Below are positions 1 through 12,100 of a DNA stretch of 64,000 nucleotides, piece after piece (within the stretch, counting starts at the first letter, position 1; the number at the start of each line of letters is the position of its first letter). Where the stretch lies: assembly GCA_030280995.1 (NCBI GenBank), contig JASXTE010000021.1:310001-374000 (forward strand). The letters run 5' to 3'. The translations under genes were made by a program, and so were the position numbers. Origin of the DNA: Hemileia vastatrix. Lineage: Eukaryota > Basidiomycota > Pucciniomycetes > Pucciniales > Zaghouaniaceae. The notes beneath the pieces are model-generated. The model saw only the letters and a list, made by a program, of their open reading frames with translations, searched no databases and was not told where the DNA came from.

Positions 1-1017
1 TTATCATATAAATTAAGTATACATCAATTTAATTATCATATTCCATATAAAGCGACACATTTTTATGTATTTAATAAATAAATAATTAATTACATCCTTT
101 TAATTATCTTATATTGTAATTACATTAATTATTTAATTTAAATATGTAACTAAACCTTTTCATATAAAATATTATCCATAATTAGTGGCACTTTTTTGAC
201 CCTTTATTGTGTCAATGAAATATTAAATAAATTACAACACTTATTTAATAAAATAGTATTCAATTCTCAATTTAAATTAGCAATATCATTAAATCAATTA
301 TTTATTTCATTCAAACTAGTTATTTAATTACATAGTTAAAAGAATTAATTAATTTTGCTTTACACTAAATTCAATTTGATTACATACTTTTTTGTGTCAA
401 AAAATTTTATTTGTTTCACTTAAAAACCCTGAAAACACATTGAAATACCTGTTTTGAATTAATTTTTCTCATAGTTCTTATGTCACAGGGTTGTTTAGTT
501 ACTCATTATTTTAATTAACTGATTTGGGAATTTATGGTTGGAAAATTAGTTTCTTAATTGGGATTTAATTATTTGTTTCATATATTTTTCTCTCAATTAC
601 TATGTTACAATTATTTTCTTTTATCTTCTTGTTTTATCTTATTACTATTTGTTATATACTCATTTGTAGTGCTTCAGAGGTCCCCTTGCCTATAAAAAGG
701 CCTTGGGTAATCCCCTTTAGCTGCATCACTTACTTACTCATCATAATTTTAAATATTACATTATATTTTATTATTTCTTGTGGCGCGTCAGTCTCCTTAA
801 ATATTAAATAAAAGTATAAGGGCTGTTTTAAGAATATTCCAATATTTAGTTGTTGATAATTGAGAATAGAGAAAATAAAAGACTTACTAGTATAACTAGT
901 TCACCCCTCGTCATATTTTTTATCTACCAAAATCATTACAGTATTGTCCCAGAATCCTTTATTTTATTACTCTTTTCTTTCTTCTTCTTCTTCTTCTTCT
1001 AGAGGAGCTGGCCAACA
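1..1017 (+). repeat. 5' LTR of Ty3/gypsy copy G1 (truncated by window edge)
   Basis: The right end reads GGCCAACA at 1010-1017 and is followed by the same leader start (ATTG...CCTTTCC) as in G2 and G3, so 1017 is the LTR/leader boundary. The promoter is visible: a TATA box (TATAAAA) at 691-697 inside the block GCCTATAAAAAGGCC, which recurs in every LTR of this family in the window. A TTC microsatellite lies at 979-1000. The solo LTR at 4294-5530 is a diverged relative of about 1.24 kb, so about 0.2 kb of this LTR lies outside the window. The small open frame at 602-811 runs over the TATA box and is not a gene. Confidence 0.85.
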
Positions 1018-1724
1018 ATTGGAGGCCTTTCCATATGACAACAATCGACTTGGAAAACTTTTGGACTAATGATAAAATGCACGGACCACCTCACACAAAA
1101 AAGTAAACTTTTTCCGCGACCGTGAATCAAAACGGGGATCTTATTTTTAGGTTTATATATATTTAAAAATTATATACTTTGTAGGTGATTTAACAATCAC
1201 TACTGTAATTTGACCTTTGCTCCTATCAACTCTTATATTAGATTTTTATTGCAATTACAGTGATTGTGGCCTAGTGCTGAGTCACTGAGTGTAAGTGTTC
1301 AATAAATTTTTAATTTTTTTTCCTAGTTGAATATTATAGAGTGTTAATACCTCTTAGTCCTAGAAGAATTTCACAAAATTATAATGTTAATAATTAAATT
1401 ATTAAATTAATTTTTAATTTTGTTGATTTTTGGTTGACTATAATAGTACTCTGTACTTAGTCCCAGTAATTGCCATATACAAATTTGGTAATTTTATTGT
1501 TAATTGACATTAAAACTTAATTGTTTAGTCCCAATAATAAATTTTATTCTTATATAATTGTCTTTATTTGATTATATTAAATAAATACTTTATATTTAAA
1601 ATATTTTGTATTTCTTTTTATAAATAAAAATATTTTGATATAAATTTTTTATTATTGTTTTGGTCTCATAAAACTAAAAAATATAATTATTTAAAGGAAT
1701 TATTTAATTAATCTTCCCACTTAC
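1018..1724 (+). other. G1 leader with primer-binding region, no gene
   Basis: AT-rich untranslated leader. It starts at 1018 with ATTGGAGGCCTTTCC, the position where a primer-binding site should lie; no TGG complementary to a tRNA CCA end is placed at the boundary. A Y-rich tract ending TTTTCCTAG lies near 1310-1326, after GTAAGTG at 1291; the 36-nt spacing is too short for a normal intron. The leader is collinear with that of G3 (47165-47835), including the segment around the CTGAGTCACTGAGTG motif at 1277-1291. Confidence 0.7.
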
Positions 1725-3701
1725 ATGACTAGCAAGTTGACTGAGAGCATGGATAACCTTCAAGTGGATGAAATTGATGTTGATTGTGAAGCTGATTCTG
1801 TAAGCTCTTCAAAATTAATTTGTAAAAAATCAATTGCTGATAATAGACCTTCTCATTCTACTGGACGTAGAAATGTCAGGAGGGGTGGAGGCAATAAGCC
1901 CCCTTCCCCCAACCAGTCAGAAAGAAGTCAAACCTCTGGTCAATCAGGAAAATCCTCTAAAAGGTATAAAAATAAAAATTATTCCCCTAAACCAGCAAGT
2001 CAACAATTTGTCCAGCCACATCAAGGACCTGAGAGCAGAAAGTATGAAATACAAGGCAAGAGTGGACACCCTTTGATGCCAGATTCAAGAGCTTCTATCT
2101 CAAAAGCAGGTCCATCCTCCTCCCATGTCATCAACTCAGCCTCAGCCCCCTCAAACTCCCACCTCCTTCCAGCAAAACCAAAATACTCTGGAAGTAGAAC
2201 AATGGAAATGGGATTATCTCATGAGCCACTATCAACAGAATGTGAAACATCCTCCTTATCATCAGCCTGGCCCATCCAGAACACCCAATTTCCATCCTCC
2301 TCCTCATCCTTACCAACAAAGCAGGAGAAAGAAGGCCCAAGCCCAAACTCAAACCCTGGGGAAGTTTCCTCCTCTGCCATGGTAAGTAGTTTGGTTGATA
2401 AAAATTTTGGAGTATATTCTAATAAGCCTTATTCTATAGGTAATCTTATTGATAGTGGTGAAAGAACAGTTAAACCTGTTAAAAGACAGCTTCCTGTAAC
2501 TAGTAGCCCTATTGATGTTTTAAGTAAAATTTCTTTTGATGAAACATTACATTTAACCTCTACCTTTTTAATTAATCCTACTCTTGCTACTAAGAATGAT
2601 TCTATTGCTCCAGAAATTTATGTTTTACTTGAAAAAACTTCTAAAGAAATATTGAGAGACTCTCCTGATTTTAATGTTATCAAAGACAAACCTTTGAGAG
2701 AATTGTTAAAACATGAGATTGATAGATTAAATAATTTGCATTTACATTGCAAAGTAAGTTCTTCTATTCAAGACACAGCTTATTTCAGATTAAAAGACAC
2801 ATTAAATAATGTCCTTGCTCAACATAAGTTTATTAAAATTGATCACAGATCACTTTCAGATAAATATAGTCATCTACGCAAAGTTATTGATGATCTAAAA
2901 CCACTTCAAGATGAAAGTACTTCTTTAAAGAATGACAATATGCTTCTGCATAGTGAATTGAGAAAATTGAAAATTGATTTCCAAAATTTAAGTAATAAAT
3001 GCTCTATAGATGAGCACAGAAATTTTCTATCTATTGCTAGGATTAATGATCAACTATCTTATATCCCTGATTTAAGAAATAAATTGTATGATCTTGAGAA
3101 AAAAATTTCTGCATTACAGGCTGTTCATAATACTCATTGTCATGAGTTAAAAAATATTTCTCAACCTGCTGTTAATCATAAAAATAAACAGCCTGAACAG
3201 GGTGTTTCTTCTCTCCCTTGTAATGTACCAACTTTGCCAGCTGAAAATTATTCTATAAAATCTATCACATCAAATAAAAATAATTTTGATGCTCACAATG
3301 AGCCATCTACCTCTTTAAATAATGAAATATCTGAACACCTTTCAAGACTTCAAGAATTTATAACCTTGAATAGTTCAAACTTTAAAACTGACCATCCTGG
3401 TAGTAATAAAAATTGGCCTAAATTGGACCAATATCCTACCTTTGATGGTGATTCTTAATCTGATTGGCAACACTTTATCCAAAGAATTGATAATTTAAAG
3501 AGATCTTATAGACTTCCAGATGAGGAAATTGTTTCTAAGTTAATTTCTTTATTTTCCAATGTAGCCTTGATGTGGTATGAATCTGTTTTGTTAGATAACA
3601 CCCATTTTACATGGAATGAATGGAAAACTTTGATTGAGAATCAGCTTGGTGGTTCAAAATTCAGCTTGGCTCAGCAAAGACTGTATGAAAATACTAAATA
3701 T
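1725..3701 (+). pseudogene. gag of Ty3/gypsy copy G1, truncated
   Basis: Structural polyprotein (capsid precursor) of an LTR retrotransposon. The frame opens at ATG 1725 and runs 577 codons to a TAA at 3456-3458 in the conserved FDGDS-SDWQ stretch, then continues in the same frame through the retrotransposon Gag core (IDNLKRSYRLPDEE, LMWYES, LIENQLGGSKF, AQQRLYENT) until homology stops at 3701, where another element's end begins. Residues 1-25 are acidic. The middle is Ser/Pro-rich because it overlaps a second frame. Residues about 330-470 form a long coiled-coil-like helical region. No zinc knuckle, protease or polymerase remains. Order and spacing match gag of G3 almost throughout. Non-functional here: one nonsense codon and loss of everything downstream. 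Confidence 0.85.
1873..2385 (+). pseudogene. +1 overlapping frame inside G1 gag (spliced-product candidate)
   Basis: Second reading frame, +1 relative to Gag, starting at a conserved ATG (preceded by Asp-Val-Glu in all three copies) and ending PPLPW-stop at 2383-2385. Visible parts: coiled coil (LNQQVNNLSSHIKDLRAES), Trp block (EQWKWDYLMSHYQQN) and a Pro-rich basic tail (GPSRTPNFHPPPHPYQ then RRKK). One stop TGA at 2074-2076 breaks it in this copy. The candidate intron that would reach it starts GTAAGC at 1800, but the homologous acceptor at 1861-1863 reads CTG instead of CAG, so splicing is probably lost here. The terminal TGG TAA overlaps ATG GTA in the Gag frame (GCCATGG context). Function unknown; see the G2 and G3 counterparts. 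Confidence 0.6.
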
Positions 3702-3965
3702 CACCACAGGAAATCTGGGGGTGAACTGCTAGCAGTTCCCTCTATTTGAAACTATCAGGAATTTGTCAGGAAACTGTTGCGAAACCATCCTGAAACTGTC
3801 AGAAAGATGTTTTTAAATCTGATGAAAAAACATTGAAAAAATAAACTGTCACAGATTGAATCCAGAACAATCCCTCCTTGAGCAGAGCTTAAGAACCACA
3901 TTGAACATCAGTTAATCTCAGGTTTGGCGAATGGTTGAACAACATCACTTAGCATACCTTAATAT
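3702..3965 (+). mobile_element. Terminus of a DNA element (CACCACAG end, subterminal hairpin)
   Basis: G1 gag stops abruptly at 3701 and a new sequence starts CACCACAGGAAATCTGGGGG. It is followed by a hairpin built on TGCTAGCA (GAACTGCTAGCAGTTC at 3723-3738). The inverse of this structure sits at 39466-39713, where the outermost bases read CTGTGGTG and the hairpin is TATTGCTAGCAATA. Both also share an inner block resembling ACATCACTTAGCATACCTTAAT. This fits the end of a terminal-inverted-repeat transposon inserted into G1. Family not recognised; a Tnp2/CACTA-type end is possible. The other end of this copy was not found. Confidence 0.55.
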
Positions 3966-4293
3966 TCAAATATTAAACTTGAATATATGTTGCGTGTATG
4001 ATATAGATGCATATGCATTTGAATTTGCATGGTGGATACTTATTGCATGCTAAAAATTGATGTGAAATGCCTATCCAAAGTGTATGCATAATGACTATGA
4101 AGAATAAATATGCATAAAAAATATGCATAGTTATTATGCATAAAAAATATGCATATTGAATATGCAAAAAAAAGGTGCATATATGCATATGAATAAAATA
4201 TATTAATATGCATATAAATCTGTATAATGAATATGCATATGAATATGCATAAATATGCATAATGATTGAAAAATGCAAAAAAATGATGCTTAA
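3966..4293. repeat. TATGCAT-rich simple-sequence tract
   Basis: About 320 bp packed with ATGCAT and TATGCATA hexamer to octamer palindromes at irregular spacing. The solo LTR (4294-5530) interrupts it, and traces of the same composition resume after 5536. No reading frame of interest; the long minus-strand open frame here is low complexity (His/Ile/Tyr). Confidence 0.6.
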
Positions 4294-5530
4294 TGTCGGT
4301 CAGTCGTCTAGAAGAGGGAAGAAAAAGGGGAAGAAAGAGATAGAGGAGGACAAGGAGAACGGCTTTGAGGAATAAAAGAAATAAAATATAAAAAATTATT
4401 TAATTTATTTAAAGGAAGGCAACCACGAGTAACTTGAGAGATGACAAAAGTGAAGGTTTTAAATAATATTATTTTGGTGTAAGGGTTTCTGCGCAGCAAA
4501 CACTATGAGTACTATCAGACTTAAGGCAACCTCTGGTTAATTATATAGAATTTTCATGAGAGTTATAATACTAATAAAAAATAATATAAATGTAATAGAA
4601 AATATTTTCAAGTTTGTTGAGTGTATAGTAAGTGATACTTCTACAGGGGATTATCCAAGGCCCTTTTATAGGCAATGGGTCCTCTGAAGCGCTACAAGTG
4701 ACTATATACAAAATAGTAATGAAGTAAAACAAGAAGATAAAAGAAGACATCTGTAACATAGTAATTAAGAGAAAATTATACGAAAAATAATAAGAATCCC
4801 AATTAAGAATATAAAATTCCCATCCCAAATTTCCCAAATCAGTTAATACAAAATAATGAGTAACTAAACAACCCTGTGATCTAAGAACTATGGGAAAAAC
4901 AAATCAAAACAAGTATTACAATCTGTTTTCAGCATTTCTAAGTGAAACAAATAACATGTTTTGAAGTAACAAGGCATGCAATCATTTTAATTCAGTGTAA
5001 ATTAATATTTATTAATTGTTTTCACTATGTAATTTAATAACTAGTTTAACTGAAACAATTAATTAATTTAATTTGAGAATTTATAATACTATTTTATAAA
5101 ATAAGTATTATAATTTATTTGATTTTCTTCCTGACACAATTAAGGGTCAAAAGAAGCACCATTAATTATTGTTTAATACTATATGAAAGATGTTATTTAT
5201 TATATAAATTTAAATAATTAATTTAATTATATTATAAGTCAATTTTACACTTATAATTATAATATATGTTTTTTAATTAATTAAATATAAATTTATAAAA
5301 ATGCGCCATTATTTGCAGAATATATTATATTATGCTCAATTTAATTGTATATATAAAAATATATATAACCAATAAATTTAATGTAACACTTGTATATAAT
5401 AAAATTCTTATATAATTTCATTATGCAATAAAATATTAAGTTATATTCATTAAATACAAGTCTTACCCACTCTTTAAGGTTTTATAATTTATATATCATT
5501 TACTGGACTCCTGGAATAGCCTGGCTGACA
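4294..5530 (-). repeat. Solo LTR of the G1/G3 family
   Basis: Starts TGTCGGTCAGTCG and ends GGCTGACA on the plus strand, which is the inverted form of the family LTR (TGTCAGCC...GGCCAACA). It is flanked by perfect 5-bp duplications CTTAA (4289-4293 and 5531-5535), so this is a complete single LTR left by LTR-LTR recombination. It carries the family promoter block, with the TATA box on the minus strand near 4664-4670. Length 1237 bp. Confidence 0.92.
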
Positions 5531-6179
5531 CTTAACAAGTATATTTTATGCATAAATAGAAATATGCAATATGTATTCATATTGCATACAGATAACACTG
5601 GCAAACCATTTTGACCAAAACTCATACTAAATTTTCATTCTGGACTAAAGGTGTGAGGGAAGGAAGAAAAACAGTCCGACGTTAGAAAAATGCTACATGC
5701 ACTCATTTTGTAGCAGAGCAAATGAGAAGTGCTGAATTATGGTTGGTGCCCATAATTTAGTATGATATCATAATTTTATTTAATTGTTTTCAATATTGAA
5801 AAGACTTTAGGTCGGTTGGTATGGATCTAGCTGTGCCAGGATCTAATCTAATTATTTTAACAATTTCTTAATAATCAATGGGTTTTAATACAAAAACAGG
5901 GTGTATTTTTTGTGGGATATTGGATATGATAAGGTCTTTTGTAAAAAAAACTTATATTGTTTAAAAATATTCCTGAATCAGATATGGGATAATCACTACA
6001 AAAAATTGTAGTACTGTGGGCAATAAAATATATGCACAAGCAGTAAAGAAAGGACCAAGTGAACCCTTTTTGTGCAGTGGGAATCATTAGAGTGGAATTG
6101 TGGATGAAAAATATAATTCATTATTACCATTTTATTTAATCAAAAAATTTATAATATTAAAAAGAACTATTGATTAATT
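5531..6179. other. AT-rich spacer, no gene seen
   Basis: Noncoding AT-rich DNA between the solo LTR and the satellite. No conserved motif, RNA gene or credible reading frame was seen. Confidence 0.6.
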
Positions 6180-9100
6180 GGTATTTGACCTTTGTGCCTC
6201 ACTCATATTTATCATTTGATTGATTTTTGTCACCATTATGTTATTAATATTGTAAGTATAGCAAAAACTCGTGTGCCCAACGCATACCGGGTGATGTTAC
6301 ACCTTTTATAATATTATTAAATAAAGGTAAAAAAATATGAAAATGATTTGTTTTACAAAAAATAAATTGATATCCAAAAGCAATATGAGGGACACAAAGG
6401 TAAAATTAAAGGGATCAAATATGAAATAAAAAATTAAAGTGAAATTCCTCCCATCAAGAGCAAGTAGACATGATGGGGTGAACACCCACCAGAGGCACTA
6501 AACTTGTACTATAATTTCTTTTTTGTAAAAATAAAAAAAAATCCACTGGAGCTTTACCAAAACTTCAGGATGACAATTTTGCCATATCAAACAACTTCTA
6601 GTGCAATTATTGAAGAAAAATTCATTTTCATTGCAATAGAGAGAATTGATCACATCAGACTGCATGTGACCAAAAGTGTCCAGCACAAGTTCAGCCGAAC
6701 TTGTGCTGGACACTTTTATGATGGAGGTTAGCTAGGGTGAAATTTTTCTTCAGTTCATCTGGTATTTCTTATAAACATGTCCACTGGTATTTGATCTTTG
6801 TGCCTCACTCATATTTATCATTTGATTGATTTTTTGTCACCATTATGTTTTAATATTATAAGTATAGCAAAAACTCATGTGCCCAACGCATACCGGGTGA
6901 TGTTACACCTTTTATAATATTATTAAATAAAGGTAAAAAAATTTGAAAATGATTTGTTTTACAAAAAATAAATTGATATACAAAAGCGATATGAGGGATA
7001 AAAAGGTAAAATTAAAGGAATCAAATATGAAATAAAAAATTAAAATAAAATTACTGCCATCAAGAGCAAGTAGACATGTTGGGGCAAATGTCCACCAGTG
7101 AGGCTAAACTTAAACTATAATTGCTTTTTTGAAAAACAAAAAAGTGCCAATCTGAGGTTTAAAAAAACTTCAGCAGAACCATTTAGCCATATCAAACAAC
7201 TTCTAGTTCAATGATTGAGAGAGAATTGATCACACCAGACTGCATGTGACAAAAGGTGTCCAGCACAAGTTCGGCCGAACTTGTGCTGGACACATTTATG
7301 ACGGAGAGTAGCTAGGGTAGAATTTTTCTTCAGTTAATCTGGTATTTCTTATAAACATGTCCATTGGTACTTGATCTTTGTGCCTCACTCATATATATCA
7401 TTTAATTAATTTATTGTCACCATTATATTATTAATATTATAAGTATAGCAAAAACTCGTGTGCCCAACGCATACCGGGTGATGTTACACCTTTTATAATA
7501 TTATTAAATAAAGGTAAAAAATATGAAAATGATTTGTTTTACAAAAAATAAATTGATATCCAAAAGCAATATGAGGGATAAAAAGGTAAAATTAATCTCA
7601 AAGAGATCAATTATGAAAAACAAAATACTAGTAAAATTCTTGCTCTCAAGAGCCAGTAGAAGTGTTGAAACAAATGGGAGCCATCAGGGCTAAATTGTAA
7701 TAAGTGACCTTTTTTTTAAAGAAAAAAAATTATACACCAGAGGTTGGGAAGAACAACAGGTGAATGAATCAGCTAAACAAAACTACTTGTAGTGAAGTTT
7801 AATAAAAAAATGTTTTTTTGTTACCATATAGAGAATTGATCCCATCTGACTGCACGTGACTAAAATTGTCCAGCACAAGTTCAGCTGAACTTGTGCTGGA
7901 CACTTTTATGATGGAGAGTAGCTTGGGTGGAAATTTTCTTCAGTTCCTTCATCTTGTATTTCTCATAAACATGTCTACTGGTATTTGATCAGTCTGTATC
8001 TTTCATATTTATCATCCGATTAATATTTTATCACCATTATATTATTAATGTTATTAGTACAGCAAAAACTTGTGTGCCAAATGCATACCATCTGAAGTTA
8101 TACCTTCAATAATTTTTTAAAATAGACGTAAATAAATATGGAAAGGATTAGTTTTACAAAATTAAATAGAAATTTAAAAGTAAAAAGAGGAATAAAAGAG
8201 TAAAATAAAAGTCAAAGAGTTCAAATATGAAAAAAATACTGGTAAAATTCCTGCTATCAAGAGCCAGTAGAGGTGTTAAAGCAAATGGGAGCCATCAGGG
8301 CTTAATTGTAATAAGTGACCTTTTCTTTAAAGATAAAAAATTATTCACCTGATATTGGGCAGAACAGCAGGTGGATGATTCAGCTAAACCAAACTACTTC
8401 TAGTGAAATTTGATAAGAAAATTTTTTTGTTGCCATACAGAGAATTGATCCCATCTGACTGCAAATGACCAAAAGTGTCCAGCACAAGTTTGGCCGAACT
8501 TGTGCTGGACACTTCTATGATGGAGAGCGGCTGGGGTAGAATTTTTCTTCAGTTCATCTGGTATTTCTTACAAACATGTATACTGGTATTTTATCTTTGT
8601 GCCTCACTCATACATATTGTTTGATTAATTTTTTGTCTTAATTATATTATTGATTATATAAGTATAGAAAAAATTGTGTGCCAAATGCATACTGAGTGAT
8701 GTTACACCTTTTATAATATTATTAAAAAAATGTATAAAAATATTAAAATAATTTATTTTAAAAATTATTAATTGATATCCAAAAGCAATATGAGGAATAA
8801 AAAATTAAGTTAAAGGATCAAATTTGAAAAACAAACTCCAGGTATTATTGCTAATATCAAAGGCCAGTAGAGATGTTGAAGCAAATGAGAGCCATCAGGG
8901 ATAAATTGTACTAAATTGATTGTTTTTTAAAGATAAAAAATTGTGTACCTGTGGTTTAGATGAGCTCTAGGTGGATAATTCAGCTATATCAAACTACATC
9001 TAGTGAAGTTTCTTATCAAATAATTTTTTTCATTTCCATAGAGAGAATTGATCCTATCTGACTGCACCTGACCAAAAGTGTCCAGCACAAGTCTGGCCAA

Positions 9101-12100
9101 ACTTGTGCTGGACACTTTTATGATGGAGAGTAGCTAGGGTGCAGGTCTTCTTCAGTGCAACTGTTATTTTTTTAAAACATGTCAAATGGTATTTGATCTT
9201 TCTGTGTTATTCATATTTTATTATCTGATTAATTTTTTGTCATTAGAATATTATTAATTTTATTAGTATAGAAAAAACTCATGCGCCAAATGCATGCCAT
9301 GTTATATTACACCTTTTATAATATTATTAAAAAATGTTAAAAAAATATGAAAATGATTTCTTTTCCAAAATTTTAAATTAATATCCAAATGTAACATGAG
9401 TGATAAAAAAGTAAAGTAAAAGAGATCAAATATGAAAAAGAAAAATTCAAGAAAAATTCCTGCCTTCAAGAGCCAGTAGAGGTGCTGAAACAAATGGGTG
9501 CCATCAGGGCTAATTTTGATAAAATTTAATTTTTTTTAAAGATAAAAAATTTTTCCTCTGAGGTTTGGAAAAACTCAAGGTGAATAATTCAGCCATACCA
9601 AACTACTTCTAATGTAATTATTTAGCATTTTTTTAATTTAATTTCCACAGAGAGAATTGACCCCATCTGACTGCACCTGAACAAAAGTGTCCAGCACAAG
9701 TTTGGCCGAACTTGTGCTGGACACTTTTATGATGGAGAGTAGCTAGGGTGGAAGTGTTTCTCAGTACATCAGTTTTTTGTTTTTCACATTTCTATTGGGT
9801 TTTTAACTTTTTTTTATCATTCATATTTATCTTATAATTAATTTTTTGTCACCATATATATTATTAATGTTTCTAGTATAGCAAAAACCTGCATTCCAAA
9901 TGCGAAATTGGTGATGTTACACCTTTAATAATATTATTATATAAAGTTAAAAATATATGAATATGTTTAGTTTTTAAAAAAATAGATTGATATTTAAAAT
10001 TAAAAAGAGTAATAGAAAAGTAAAAAGAAAATAAATGGGATCAAATACGAAATAAAAAATACTAGTAAAATTTTTACTATCAAGAGCCAGAAGTGGTGTT
10101 GGGACAGTTGGGGACCCCTAGGTCAAGACTTGGTCTAAACTTACCTTTTATGTATAGCTAACAAATTTTGACCTGAGGTTTGGACAGACTTCCAGGGGAC
10201 AATTTTACAATATTAAACATTCTTTACTTCAATAATTGAGTGAAATATCATTTTTATTGCCATAGAGAGAATTTATCTCATATGACTTCATGCAACCAAA
10301 AGTGTCCAGCACAAGTTCGGCCAAACTTGTGCTGGACACTTTTATAATTGAGAGTAGGCATACAGCAAATCTTCTTAAACTCAAAAGGGATTTCTTATAA
10401 ACATTTCCACTGGAATTTGATCTTTCTGTGTCATTTAAATTTACCATTTGATTAATTTTTTGTCATCATTATATTATTAACGTTAATACTATAATAATAA
10501 ATTGTGTGAAAAATGCATACCAGGTGGTGTTTCACCTTTAATCATATATTATTAAATAAAGGTATAAGAGTATGAAAATTATTTATTTTAAAAATTAAAA
10601 ATTGATATCCAAAGCAATATGAGCAATAAAAAAGTAAAATAAAAGGGATAAAATAAGAAAAAAAAATCTAAGAAAAATTCCCACTATCAATAACAAGTAG
10701 AGGTGTTAGATCAAATGTGCACCACCAGGGCTAAACTTGCACTATATTTTCTTTTTTGTTAAACCAAAGAAAGTGTCCTGATGAGTTTTGAAAAATCATC
10801 AGGAGGACATTTTGGCAATATCAAACTACTTATTGTGCAATGATTGAGCAAAATGTCATTTTCATTTCCATAGAGTAAATTTATCCCATCTGACTGCATG
10901 CAACTAAAAGTGTCCAGCACAAGTTTGGCCGAACGTATGCTGGACACTTTTATGATGGTGAGTATCTAGGGTGCAGGTCTTCTTCAGCTCATCAGGTATT
11001 CCTTATAAACAAATCCACTTGTATATGATCTTTCTGTGTCATTCATATTTATCATTTGATTCATTGTTCTTCACCATTATAATATTAATGTTATTAGTAT
11101 TGAAAAAACTTGTAAGCCAAATGCATACTGGGAGATGCTACATCTTTCATAATCTTATTAAATAAAAGTAAAAAAAATATGAAAAGTATTAGTTTTACAA
11201 TAAATAAATTGATATTTGAAAGCAAAAACAGGAATAAAAAAGTAAAATAAAAGTGATTAAATATGAAATTAAACATTCAAATAAAATTTCTGCCATCAAA
11301 GATAATTTGAGTTTTCAGACCAAATTTGCACCACCAGTTCTAGATTTGGAATATGTTTTCTTTTTTTTAAAATTAATAAAAGTGTCCACCTGAGGTTTTC
11401 CAAAAAATCAGGAGGATAGTATAGCAGTATAAAGCTACTTCTTGTGCAATGATTGAGCAAAAATTCATTTTAACTTCCATTGAGTAAATTTATCCCATCT
11501 GACTGCATGCAACCAAAAGTGTCCAGCACAAGCTCAGCTGAAATTGTGCTGGACACTTTTATGATGGAGAGTAGCTAGGGTGAAAGTCTTCTTCAGTTAA
11601 TCTTATATTCATTTTAAAAATGTCTATGGGTATTTGATCTTTCTGTGTCATCCATATTTATTATTTGATTATTTTTTAGTCACCATTATATTATTAATGT
11701 TTTTAGTATAGCAAAAAAATGTGTAATGAATGTACACTGGATGATTTTACAACTTTAATAATATAATAAAATAAATGTAAAAAAATGTGAAAGTTATCAG
11801 TTTTACCAAAATAAAATTGATATTTAAAAGCTAAATGATAAATAAAAGGGTAAGATTAAAATTAAAGAGATCAAACATGAAATAAAGATATTAAGTATAA
11901 TTTCTGCTATCATGAGCCAGTAGAGGCTTCAGAAAAAATGGGCACCATCATAGATTAACATGGATAAAATTTACTTTTTACCAAAGGAAAAAATTGTCTA
12001 CCTTAGGTTTGGACAAACTTCCAGGGGACAATTTGTCTATATAAAACTACTTTCAGTGCAATGATGGAGTGATAATTCATTCTCATTTCCATAAAAGGAA

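Noticed and set aside
602..811. Conserved small membrane-like protein in LTRs (also 4571-4837, 40014-40265, 48079-48330)
   Set aside because: The frame crosses the TATA box and promoter block; similarity follows LTR DNA identity, and starts differ between copies.
1291..1326. Leader intron in G1 (and a 38-nt one in G3): GTAAGTG to TTTTCCTAG
   Set aside because: 36-38 nt is shorter than any other intron here, and G2 does not keep the same acceptor.
6498..6731. Small genes in the satellite on both strands (also near 10229-10447 and 10759-10947)
   Set aside because: They arise from reading through the palindrome and are not conserved in frame between units.
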